64,000 nt of DNA, taken from positions 20,834,974-20,898,973 of the forward strand of contig NC_061786.1 in NCBI RefSeq assembly GCF_022458985.1, in the 5' to 3' direction. Position numbers and translations under genes: made by a program. This DNA comes from Mugil cephalus (Eukaryota; Chordata; Actinopteri; Mugiliformes; Mugilidae). Below, one piece after another: positions 1 through 12,000 of this stretch (positions are counted from its first letter, which is position 1; each line of letters starts with the position of its first letter). Below the pieces are notes generated by a model. It was not told where the DNA came from. It was given only the letters and a program-made list of their open reading frames with translations, and made no database searches.

Positions 1-1
1 G

Positions 2-3000
2 GAGAGGAAATCTGAGAGCAGCCATGACGGAGGCGAGAGCAAAGAGAACCAGGAGGCTCAGCCCGACCCGCTGGGAGAGCTGCCCAAAGACGGAGAGTCG
101 AAGACGGGACAGGACGCCAAGAACGGCAGCCTGAAGAAGAGAGGAGGTGAGGGTGAGGAGTCGTCTCATTGTTGTTTTTTATTTTGGGTGACGCATGCTG
201 AACTGCATTTTATTTTTTTAAAGGGTCTAAATTAAAATGGCTGTACTCCTCTTTGACTTTGATTGATTTCGTCGTTGTCGCCTGAAATGATGCATCTCCA
301 GCATGTTTCTCTTTATAAAATTCTAAATGTTCTCTCATTCAGAAGAGTTTCCCAGTTTGGAGATGCACGTTTTCACTCGACTACTCGTGATTTATGATCT
401 CGACCGCTGCATCGAAAGGCGCATGTCGATAACCACGCTGATCAATGACGCTGGTTGTTGGTGGCGACTGGTGCATGCGCTGCTGTTTTTAATCTCATGT
501 GCTGCACTTTACTTTATTCACCCAAACGCCTTTGTACACGTTCAAACGGAGCAACAGAACCTGGCGCGCCACCGCATTACCCTCCGCAACGGATGAGGAG
601 CAGTGAGGAGTTGTGTTTTTTAAAAGAAAAAGTAGGAAAAAAATCATCTTTGACAATTTTTTTGTATTAAAAATTAACCAAAAAACTGGGTATTGACAGA
701 TAATTCCTAATTCAATGTCCACATTTAGTAGGAGGTTTGGCTTTTAGGTTTGGCTTAAAAGTTGATTTCTTGGTCCATCCCACCAAGCAACCTTAAAATA
801 TATGATAAAAAGGTTTATATGAAATATATCAGATGTCTCTGAGATAAATAAGAGGCTGTTGTTGGCGTAGTTTTGGCATAAAGAGTGGAAATGATTGGAA
901 ACGGGTTATTTAATGATGAAAAAGCAGCCGTTTGCAGCCTCTATGCTAAGCTAAGCTAAGCTAAGCCTTGTTTGAATATAACTTGGTCGATATTTAGATT
1001 TTTTTCAGTGCAGAGTGAAATTAAAATTCTTAAAAGTTCTTGACATTAACTAATATTATTGCTATAATATTATATATATATGTATTTTTGGGCCATTTAA
1101 GTTGCACAAATTGTAGCTGTAACGAACTGATGAGTTTTAATTGTTTAATTTTAATTGTTTAATTTAAACGTAGAAAAAAAACACGCTATTAAGTTTGCTA
1201 GGATGGTGTATCACACTGTTTTGGTTTGACCAGGCTGTTGTTTTTAGCCATTGTTAGTGCGACATGGGTTTGTAGTTGCCATGTAACACATGGAAAACTT
1301 AAATTACACCGTAAAAACAGCATCTCAACATATATATGTCTAAAAATACTGTCTGTACGACCGATTTAATGCAACAAAAACTAGTCAGAAGTGCTAATAA
1401 ATGGAATATTACAGGAGCTTCTAATTAGTGTTTACACATGTGGCGGCCATCTTGGAAACTCTACATGGGGGAAAGTGAGGAATCTACAACTTTCTGAGTT
1501 CTAGTTGAAATTTCCGACTCGGAAATGACTTAAATACTTATGAATAATACTGAAAGGTCACAGTAATGCGGTGGATTTTGAAGAAAAGGGTGTTAGTCCC
1601 GAGTGTGGCTGCTCCAGACGAAGCTATTTGAAATTCTTATTCACAAAAGAGCTTCGTGTTAAAGTGAGTGTTATTATTAAAGCTATTAAAATCTTGGATC
1701 TTAATCTTTCTTTTTATATATATAAATATATATATATTTTTTTTTAGCGTTTAGGACCAAAAATCCTCAAGCCATTTTTTTTCCCGGTGTGCAATCATCG
1801 CTAGGTAACAAACGTAAGTGGGTTTCTCTGCCGCTGGAGGACGCGTCCCACGACGACGGCGACAAGACGCCCGGCGGGGGCCTGGACTCAGAGCCCAACG
1901 GCGACGCGCCCGACCCCACGTCGCCCAATCAAACGCTCCATAATAACAGGGCTCATGATAGCAGCAGGAGTAAGTGGCCAGCGGCTCACTCTTCTTCTCT
2001 GATCACTCTCTGGCTGTTTTTAACCTCTTTAACTGCTGGCTTGGCTTGGCTGTTTGCTCTTTACCCCCCTCTCTCATATCACCTCATGTTTGCTCACCAC
2101 TTTTCTCCCTGCCCCAGCTGCCATCTGTCTCTTTTTGCAGCGATCCCGCAAGCTTTTATCCATAATGCATGGCACAGCGAGAGCATGGCCCTTTGACTCA
2201 TTTCTCATTTATTTTGGTTAACGTCTTACATCAGACGGGCTGTCTGTCTGAAACCTGTTTCACCCACTCAGCCGTCATTACTCATCAAAAACTGGAAGAA
2301 GAAGGAAGAAGCCTGTTTTTTTTTTTTTTTTTATTATTCTCCACATCCTGGGTTCCATTTTCCTATTTTATAAGACTTTATTGATCCCCTGGGAGAAATG
2401 TAGGTGTTATTACAATAAGACTGTGCAGAGATAGAAGTTACAGTCTGGTGGATTTCAATATATATGAAATAAATACCTTTTGCATCCAGTTAAATAGTCC
2501 CGCGACTACATGCCCCAGACTTTCTGATTGACTCAGACGACTCCAGACCAACTTTCTGCTGCATATTTTGTGAAGTTAGGCTGGTACCAACTAAACTAAC
2601 TTAACTACAGATAAACTAAATTAAAAGTTAGTAAAGTTTAAGTTTTGGAGGTTGAATAAACAGTACATTCATCATGAATATCACATTACAATGATAAAGT
2701 CAATAGGGGCGTCGCACTTATGAATTATTGGCCCCCGAAATGATATGACTCGGAAAAATTACCAGAGACGTGTGTGTGTGTGTGAACTGCACTTGAGGAA
2801 AAGAACAAATATTGTTACACGTAATAAAATATGTAAATTACCTGAGTTAGAGGGAGATATTGTCATTGAGGTGTAGAGGAAGCTGCGCGGCAGCTCTAAG
2901 AAATGCTGCGTTATCAGTATTTTTGTGGGGTTTCGTTAACATTTGACACCTGGAACATTTCAGTCACAGACTGTAAATAGTTTTATCAGAATTGTTTAAC

Positions 3001-6000
3001 AAAAAGAAAGTTTTAGTCTCATTTGATCCATGTCATTCTCTTAACATATACATATTTATATTTCCATATATACTAATACAATTCTAATACTAATTACGGT
3101 AAGAATTTTTTTTTTTTTAAATAATCTGCAGATTCACAGTCCGATGCTTGATTAACTCTAAAAAAAGTAGTTTAGTTGCTGTGACGTTGCTAAAATTATA
3201 ATTATAATGGTGTAATGGATAAAAATATTGTAAATATTGGAATTTACTAAAATTATTGTTGCTAGACCCAACAACAAATATTAGTACGTTGTTTTTAATG
3301 TACGTTGTTTTTAACGTACGTTGTTTTTAACCTGATTTACAGTGCGAGTTATTTGTCAAGTGAAAATTAGACCTCAAATTTGCTTTTTCATAACATAGAG
3401 ATCCTGTGATAAAACTTATCCAGTAGGAAAAGGCATCTCTCTGATTTGGGGGGAAGTGCGTTTTTATTGTTTTAGACTTTAGTTTGATTTATTTTGCCTC
3501 TCGTCACGTAAGAAATATGAAGGACGTGCTGAAAATCAAAATTTGGGAAGATGTTGGGGCACATAGTCGAGACGATCCATTGACCTCTTTACATGAATGA
3601 AATCATTAAATCAAGCATTAATGTGTTCATCAGTAAATGTGGTAAAGGTTGTTTTGTAATTTCTTCCCCGGGATCAATAGTTTTATCATGTTTTATTTTT
3701 AAAACTATATTTTTTTTTGTGTCCTCTGACGTGGAGTGAAGTGGAAAGTAGCAGAGCCATAAATACGGAGTAAAAAACTTTTAGATTATCCTGAATTGAG
3801 CTTCGAGAGAACTTCCACTTGGTGAAATATTTGCGGTTCTGTATCTGAGTGCGAGTTTCTCGTCTACAGGTTGGAGACGAGAGCCGCGGGACTATGGAGA
3901 CGACAACAGGAGCGACGGTGGCAGCGTTCGTGGAGGAATACGAGGCCGAGGGAAAGGTCGCGGACGTGGGAGAGGACGCGGGCGAGGTGGGAATTTTAGT
4001 TTCATATTTTTGCTACCGATATATATTAAAAAAACACGTTGTTTGACTTCCTTTCTCCCGTCCATCCCGCTGCTCCAGGTCGGTACGAGTACCCTCTGAG
4101 CTTCCGGGACTCTCAGTCGTCCGACGGCTCGGTTCAGGTTCCCTCAGAGTTCGGCACCAACATGGTTTACTACTACGACGACGGCAGCAAGGTGCAGATG
4201 TACACGGTGGATGAAAAGCTCCTTAAGGAATACATCAAACGCCAGATGTAAGTCACTGACGCGCTACAGGAGGTCGTTCATGCTGCTGTTAATTCATTTA
4301 TTTGCCTTTAATGAGTGTTTTTCCACATAATAATAAGAAGAACATGAGTAAATTAAACACAGTCGAGCCTTTTTTGTGTGTGTTGCACCATCTTTTGAGT
4401 TGCTAATCTAAACATACTGACATATTTTATTTTACAAATAACCAGAATAATCAGAAATTGCCCTTATTTGCAGTATATATTGATGCTTTATTGGTCATTA
4501 TGCATCATGGTACAAGAAAATTACATGGTCCGACTGAGCGCGCTCCCACTGGGACCTGATGCTTAATACCCATGTACATTAAAATGCACTCATTTTCACT
4601 CTTGAACCTAATGAATTGGCGCCTGAGTGTAAAAAAGTTTCGGTTTAGATCTGTAGACTGTTTGAAGGATGAGTGTAAATCTCTTAAAGTGCTTTAAAAC
4701 TTAATTAATTGATTTATTTATTCAAATATTTGTGAGGCTCTACAGGAAATTACTACTTTAATGAATCACGTGACAAAACCTTTGTGTTGTTCTAAGGTGT
4801 GATAGAAAAATTACATCTGAAAAGGAGATTTTGAGAGCTAACAAGGTAACTCACAAGATAATCTGTTTTACAAGGCTATTTTTCTTAGCCATTGTTAGCA
4901 AGACATGGGCTTGTAGTTCCCATAAAACACATGAAAAACTTAAATTTCACTGTAAAAGCATTTGAACGTGTGTATGTGGAAAAATATTGTCCGTACGACC
5001 GGTTTAATGCAACAAAAACTAATCAGAAGTGCTAATAAACAGAATATTACAGGAGCTTCTAACGTGTTTACACATGGGGCGGCCATCTTGGTAACTCAAC
5101 TTGGGAGTAGTGAGGACTCTACGACTTTCTGAGTAGAAAATCCGACTTCCAGTTGAAACTTCCAACTCGGAACTTGTTAATTTCCGACTTCTGATAACAA
5201 ACGTCACGCACCGAGCGTGTCTGAATAAGCGTCTGATAAGGAGCAAGCATGCAGCCACTATAACAAACCTCCTGTGTGTCGCCGGGTGTGGCCTGCAGGG
5301 GGCAGCGTGAGCTCTGCGTCTTGCCTGACAGCGTTGACCTCGTTACAGATCAGAATAGTGGAGGGTGAGATGGACTCCTAAATATAGTCCGAGTGCTTTG
5401 GAGGGGACAGGCGATGAATTATGAGCAGGCCCGAGCAAGGGAGGGGAAAAAAAAATAAAAGAGTGTTTCAGGGATAAGAGAGAGAGAAAGAAAGTGATGA
5501 TGGGTGAGAGTGTGTCTCCTGGTCTCTCGTCTTTACTCGGCGTTATTCAGGCTGCTCATCCAAGCCGACGTTGCTCCGCATGAAACGACGAGTGGTCTTT
5601 GCCTGCGGGCGACGCACCGACGTGTGTGACTTTAATGCCGGGGTGACTTTAAGTGCTGTGACAGGCAGTAGACGGGAAAGCTTTTCTGGTCTGGGTTTGG
5701 TCCTCCAGTCTCCATTAGACATAAAATACATAAATAGAAAAAATCCACGGCACCTCTTTTCAGAATTAAGATTTTTTTTTTTGAGGCTTTTGCTTCTCTT
5801 ATATTGTAGACAATTAAACATCTTCAAATTTGGAGGATTAATAATAAAATAGTAATATTTTAGTCTGATTTATGACACAATCCGCCTTTATCATTTAAAA
5901 TAGTAAAAAAATTAAACTTTTCATTCTCCACTTCATTTCTTCTCACTAGTGTACCTAATAAAATGGCAAGTGTGCACCTGCTGAAGAGTTGAGGAGTTTT

Positions 6001-9000
6001 CATAGAGGCAGGATTAATAATTAAACCTAAACTAGACAGAAAATAGTTATTATTTATTTGTTTAATGTCAAAAACAACTATTTTCTTTGCCTGCTCTATA
6101 AAATTTGGAATCCCCTGGCTTGTATACAACATTTATAATGTTACCTTTAAAAACTGTTATTTCAACTCTCTGCTCATCTAATATTTCAGTCCGTTGTTCT
6201 GATTGTTGTGTTTGTGTGTCGTCCTCCAGCGAGTATTACTTCAGCCTCCACAACCTGGAGCGAGACTTTTTCCTGAGGAGGAAAATGGACGCGCAAGGTT
6301 TCCTCCCCATCTCCCTCATCGCCAGCTTCCACAGAGTCCAGGCTCTCACCACCGACGTCAGCCTCATCATGGAGGTAACGACGTCATTACAGCAACTCCA
6401 CAACTGTAACCTTGTTGTTTCATTTTGTTATACGAGTTTTAGCGTTCGGCTAAAGTCAGCCCACTATAAAAAAAAAAACAAGAAATTACACCGCGTTGAT
6501 TTAAATTGCAGATTAAACTTTAGAAACATCTCTGAGTTGCTCTCACAAATATTCAACCTCTTTGTTTTCTGAAACACCTCCGGAGGCCCTGCGTGCTCAT
6601 ATGGGGACATTAAGTTTCATATTCTGCTTCATTTAAACCTGTTGTCCTCACAAGTGGACGCTTTGCAAAAATATGATAGTGGGACAAAAGTGGACAAAGT
6701 TCAAAACCTCATCAAATTTTACGTCTGTAACTTCTTTATACTTTCTGTAGTTTGAGATTACGCTCAAAATTTACCAGATTTTATCAATGGTAACGAGCTA
6801 CGACGTCACTAATTAGCAAGTACTCATTTGTTGGGATTTGCAATCCTGTTTTTGCACGGCCATGTTCAGGAATTGAAATAGTTTTATATTTTGTTACACA
6901 CTGGTGACTTTATTGTGTTTTACAGCAAAATAATCCCCGTGTCCACATACGAGGACATTTTTATTTTTCAATAACTACTTTTTGTTGTTCATAGATGATG
7001 CTCAGTGTTTGTACTTCTCAGGTCCTACTGATCTCAAATACCTTGGAGAAATTAAAAATACACACCAAACAAAAGCTCAGGTCTCAGGAGGATAATGATC
7101 CGTGCCATAAATTCCAGATAGAGGCTGCAGGAAAATATGATCTGTAATTTGTGAATATATATATATATAAATCCTGCTCCCCAGGCTCTGAAGAACAGCA
7201 CAGAGGTGGAGCTGGTGGACGACCGGGTTCGCTGTAAAATGGACCCCGAGCGCTGGCCCATCCCCGCCCCCAACGTCGTCGGATCCCCTCGCACCGACTT
7301 CTCCCAGCTCATCAACTGCCCCGAGTTTGTCCCTCGACAGACGCTGAGCTCCACAGGTTCCGGTCAGTGTTTGGTTCTTCTTAAACCAATAAGAAAACCT
7401 GTTTTCTGCTTCTGGATTAAGTCGCCTGTTCCTCCTGTCCTGACGTTACTGAACCTTTTTTGTTAAATAAAACCACATGTGTGAGGAGTTTTTATTTATT
7501 TATGTGACAGACAAACGTAAACAAGTTAAGGATTTTGCTGCTTTATCCAATAAGTAATTCAAGGATGTTGGTTAATGTTGATATTAACATTAACCAACAT
7601 CCTCTAACTCTAATCTTGGACTATGTGTCAAATATTCGTCCGTCAGACAAATTGTGACAAAATACAGACATTTAAAGCTAAAATATACCTTAAAAGTTCT
7701 TAAATTTGCCTAATTGACTAACACCTGTAGTTTAGTTATATTGTGCAAACATTTCTGACTTAATCTGCAGCTTAATTAGAGAATTTATCTCAATTTATCT
7801 AAATCTTTCTCAAAGGATTATTGTTTGGATTAGATTAACACTTTTAGATCAAACTAATTTAAATACTTTAAATTATTTAAGCCTCTCATTTTAATTTTAT
7901 CGTACATAATTAATGTAAAGTTGCTTTGATATAGAAAACCAGAGAGAAGCAGGTAAAGGTACATGAACTAATAAAAGACAAAAACAAACTAACTACTTTT
8001 TCTTGGAGTTTACATTAATGTGTGATTTTTAAATTTGTTTTTTTTAAATTGTGCTGAAGTTTGTCTGTGTCGGACTCATTTCCAGCTTCATCGCCGCCCG
8101 CGAAGGAGTCGCCTGTCGAGTCTGCGCCGCCTCAGGACTCGGCCGAACCCGCCTCCTCCAGCCCGGAGTCGCTCCCGACCGCGGAGGACTCCAAAGACGC
8201 CCCCGCGCCCCAGCCCAAGCCCGACCCGGACGCCTGGATCCAGGTGGAGAAACGCCACAGACCACCCTCCGGAAAGGCAAAGGTAGCGAAGACCAACGTG
8301 GACTTTTTAAATCCTGGGATTCTTATTGTTGTGGGGGCAGAAATTTAAACTTTGCTGCAACAAATAGCACAAAAAATCTTGAGTTTCCTGTTTGGTGGCA
8401 TATAAAGTCGCTATTAATTTAGGAACTGAGCCTCTGGAACAAACTGCATGAGGTCTCATACAGTTCAGACAATTATAAATAAGAGAAGAAGAAATAATGG
8501 ATGTTAGAAGCGAGCATGGTGGGATCTAGTTCAATCATCATTATCACTTCGCAACGTCACGTTTCCATTTTTCATCCTTCCATCACCGCTTCCCCGTCTC
8601 TCATCACCTCTTCCTGTCATCACCTCCTCTCTCCTCTCTCCTCTCTCCTCCATCTCTTGGCCGACAGCAAGCTACTGATGATGTGCTTGTTGTCAGCTCC
8701 TCTCCCCCCTCAACGCTGCAGCCCGACCTCCTCCCCTCTCCAGTTGAGTATTTCCTCCTCCAACTCACCCGCCCGACTTCTGCTTCTTTACCTCCCTTAT
8801 GTTTATTTCACATCTCACATCTTGTATAATCCCTCACTTCAAACCTTCTTCAATTAAACTCAAGGGTTGTGGTTTTTAAAGTCGTTTTGATGATGGGGTT
8901 AAAAAGTGTTTTTCTGTGTTGTCCAGGGCGACAGCAAGCCGCCGCCTCCTCCCCGCCACCAGGCTCCTCCGCAGTCCGAACCCGACCAGGAGGAGCTGGA

Positions 9001-12000
9001 CTTCATGTTCGACGAGGAGATGGAGCAGATGGCGCCCAGGAAGAACAAGTTCACGGACTGGTCGGACGAGGACGACTCGGACTACGAGCTGGACGACCAG
9101 GACGTCAACAAGATCCTCATCGTCACCCAGACTCCTCCCTACATCCGCAAGCACCCCGGCGGCGACCGGACCGGCAACCACGAGTCCCGGGCCAAGATCA
9201 CCACCGACCTGGCCAAGGCCATCAACGACGGGCTGTACTACTACGAGCAGGACCTGTGGAAGGGAGAGGAACAGATCGAGTGCAGCAAGGTGAGATGAAC
9301 GTAGAGAAAAGAGTCTGATCTGATCAGAATTAGAAAACAGGTATTTGTCTCACAGATCAAAATAACAAGAGTAAAGAGTGGACTGTATAAAAGATAAAGT
9401 AGAATAGATTAAAAACATATACAACTATTGTACACAGTACATTTTGAATGGTTAAAATAAAGGGGCGGGGCTTAGCTGGAGGCAAAACATCTCAAACATT
9501 ATAGCTTTTAAACGCCAGTTAGCACATTTCAACGGACTGTTTTGGTGAGAATGGACGAGGAAAACACCAAATTTTAGAGAATATACGAATACACTCACTT
9601 CCCGAGACCGTTTTATTTTAAAAAGTTGACTGATGGGACTATATTCACTGACCCCTACACTCACTCACTGGATGGACAATTTGATCAAAGGACACAAAGG
9701 GGACGAAGTCTGGTCTGTCTTTATCAAGTGCAGCCTATAAAGATATTAATAACCTTAATAAAGATATTACAAGAAGTAAGTGGAAACACTGTGGAGAGTA
9801 GCGTAGTAAATGCAGCTTGTGCTTGGACACATCTGAAACATGCAACTAATGTGGAGTTAGCATTAGCATTAGCATGTAACAAGATTCCCCGAAATAATGA
9901 TTAACTTAATTCCAGTCACGGTTTATTCTAACCCATAAAGCTTTCCAGGCTGAAAATGATGATGCATTACATATTAATCTTATCTGATATCAGGTGTGCG
10001 CTGCAAACAGAGAGTTGTTGGTGATTGTCTCACTCCGATATTTTCTTTTAATCGAGTTCAACCGAAGTCGTCTACGACTATGCGATAAAACTTTTTATTT
10101 ATTTTTTTTGCTTTTTCAGTTTTGACACCAAACAACAGAGCAAGACGACATTTTCACGGTTCATGGTGACATTGTTTGCCTCTAGCTTCCCTCTGTTTTG
10201 CCTCCAGCTAACGTTGTGACGTCACAATGATTGAGGCCATGAAGGGGTCTATAGCACTGCACACATTTTGAATGTGCCATGCCAGGGTCCATTCCCATAG
10301 AAAAACACCTGTTATAATAATGTGGAGGCAGAAAAAAGGACATATATTTAGAAAATTAACAAAATTGATTTCAGTATTTAAAAGCAAAGTCATTATTCGC
10401 TCATTAATGACCCAAGTGAGGTGAGCAATTGCAAATATTTGACCTTTTTTATTCCAAATGTCCACCGTGCTTCCCTCCTGGGGTTGGAAGTTGATTAAAA
10501 AAGTCAGTTTGGTTCATCTGTAATCATGTCGAAGCGAGTCCTTTCGCTGAGACGCACTGAAATACTGGAATACATGTGTAACGCCGGGAGCAGGTCACGT
10601 CTGAGCAAGTCGGTTTACAGAGGAGGTTGACATGATTCGTGTTTGTTGTTCTTGTAAACGTAATTACAACACTTACAATTTAGACAGGCTTCAGTCTTAA
10701 AGCTAAGCTAACATTGACACTGGGTACGGTGATGTAGAAGAAAAATAAAACTGTATCCTCGAATTAAACTTGGAGGAATTCATCATGCGTCCAGAAAACT
10801 TTTATAGTTATTGGACATTTTGATTTAAACGCATAATCCTTTTCAACTACTTTACGTTACATATGTTATGTGTTCATATTTTCATCTAGAAAATGCATCA
10901 TAAAAGTTGTGCAGCATTTTTTTTTTCACAGTTTCTGCATCATTCAGCTGTGATGCTGCAGCACGGAAAGCTTTCGCGGCTCATCTCTGTCGGCAAATCT
11001 GAGCGCTGGGTCGTAAAGTCTTTGTGACAGAGCTGTTAAAACCTCACGCTGTGTAGTGGCAGACCAAAAATAAAACGCACTATTTATCGCCCACTGTACG
11101 AGCCTCAGGAATATATATATATACATGTGTGTCACGCAGCTGCTTCCCAAAAAACCAAGCGACCTGCTTTTTTGGGAAAAGTTGCCCCGTGCAGAAACGT
11201 TGCACGCTGAGACACGTTGTTATAGGTCACGCAGCGTTACACAACATCACTTCATACGAGGAGCAGATTCATGTAGTAGTAGTTCTTGATGTCACTGGGT
11301 AAATATGCCGCCCAGTTTTACAGCAGTTATAGTATTACATAGTTCTCATGACTCATGGCGGTAGGCGCTTTCTGTGTTAATGTAAACTAAATTAGATTTT
11401 CTGACTCATCAGCAGATTCAATATCAAGTCGTAAAGTCCTGAGATAAATTCACTTTAAAATGTAGATTATTTCCTACGTCCTGCTGCAGACTTGCAAGAC
11501 AAATTTTAAACAACCAGTCTAAAAGTCTTTTTTTAATTAAAGTTTGTTTTAGTGAAATGAATGTGCAGCATTAGAGTGTAAAGTGAAAACATGCACAAAT
11601 TAAATGTAAAAATAATAATAATTATGAAACAGGCCAGCTGATGGCAGTGATTCTCTGCTGGTATCACACCCTGAATCAGAGGTTTAGATTTGTTTGGCAT
11701 TTATTTAACCATCATAACCTGATTTTAAATTTTTTTGATTCACATAATTATTTTAATCCACCTAAGTACTAATCACAAATACCAAAAGTTTGGCACTGCA
11801 AAAAATAAATAAATAAATAAAAATACATCAAAATCCATGTTGCTACTAAACATTGACTAAGTGTCCAAAGCTCTAATAATCCTCCCCAATAAAAATCCAC
11901 TTTGCATTTAGATTATCGAAAATATTTCTTTTTTTTCCCCGAATAATTTGTGATGTCACAAGCCCTGGTGTTTGTGATCAGTACTGAAGTGGTTTAAAAT

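Larger units (their letters stand above)
1970..3869 (+). other. larp1b intron, AT-rich
   Basis: Intron between the acidic-linker exon and the RGG exon. Apart from the LINE tail near 2350, a T16 run, the 16-bp triplicate at 3284 and a degenerate GGGATCAATA tail near 3671, I see no gene or conserved element. Confidence 0.6.
4079..7362 (+). other. larp1b: La module exons of the LARP1-family gene
   Basis: Three exons (4079-4247, 6230-6374, 7185-7362) encode the La motif and adjoining RRM-like segment. Visible landmarks are [20 protein letters not shown], the [20 protein letters not shown] helix-strand block, [16 protein letters not shown], and DPERWPIP followed by [13 protein letters not shown]. 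These match the LARP1 La module almost residue for residue as I recall it. The RNA-contact aromatic and basic residues of the motif appear intact, so I see no sign of pseudogenisation. The donor of the third exon could be at 7363 or a few bases earlier (AGGTTC at 7355); the downstream frame favours 7363. Confidence 0.9.

Noticed and set aside
5571..5852. 93-codon frame in larp1b intron with overlapping minus frame
   Set aside because: No family resemblance, AT-rich tail, and lies in an intron of a continuous LARP1 reading.
8668..8716. GCCGACAGCAAGC similarity to the true exon start GGCGACAGCAAGC at 8927, suggesting a duplicated exon
   Set aside because: Similarity ends after about a dozen bases, and the frame meets stops; the family alignment needs only the 8927 exon.
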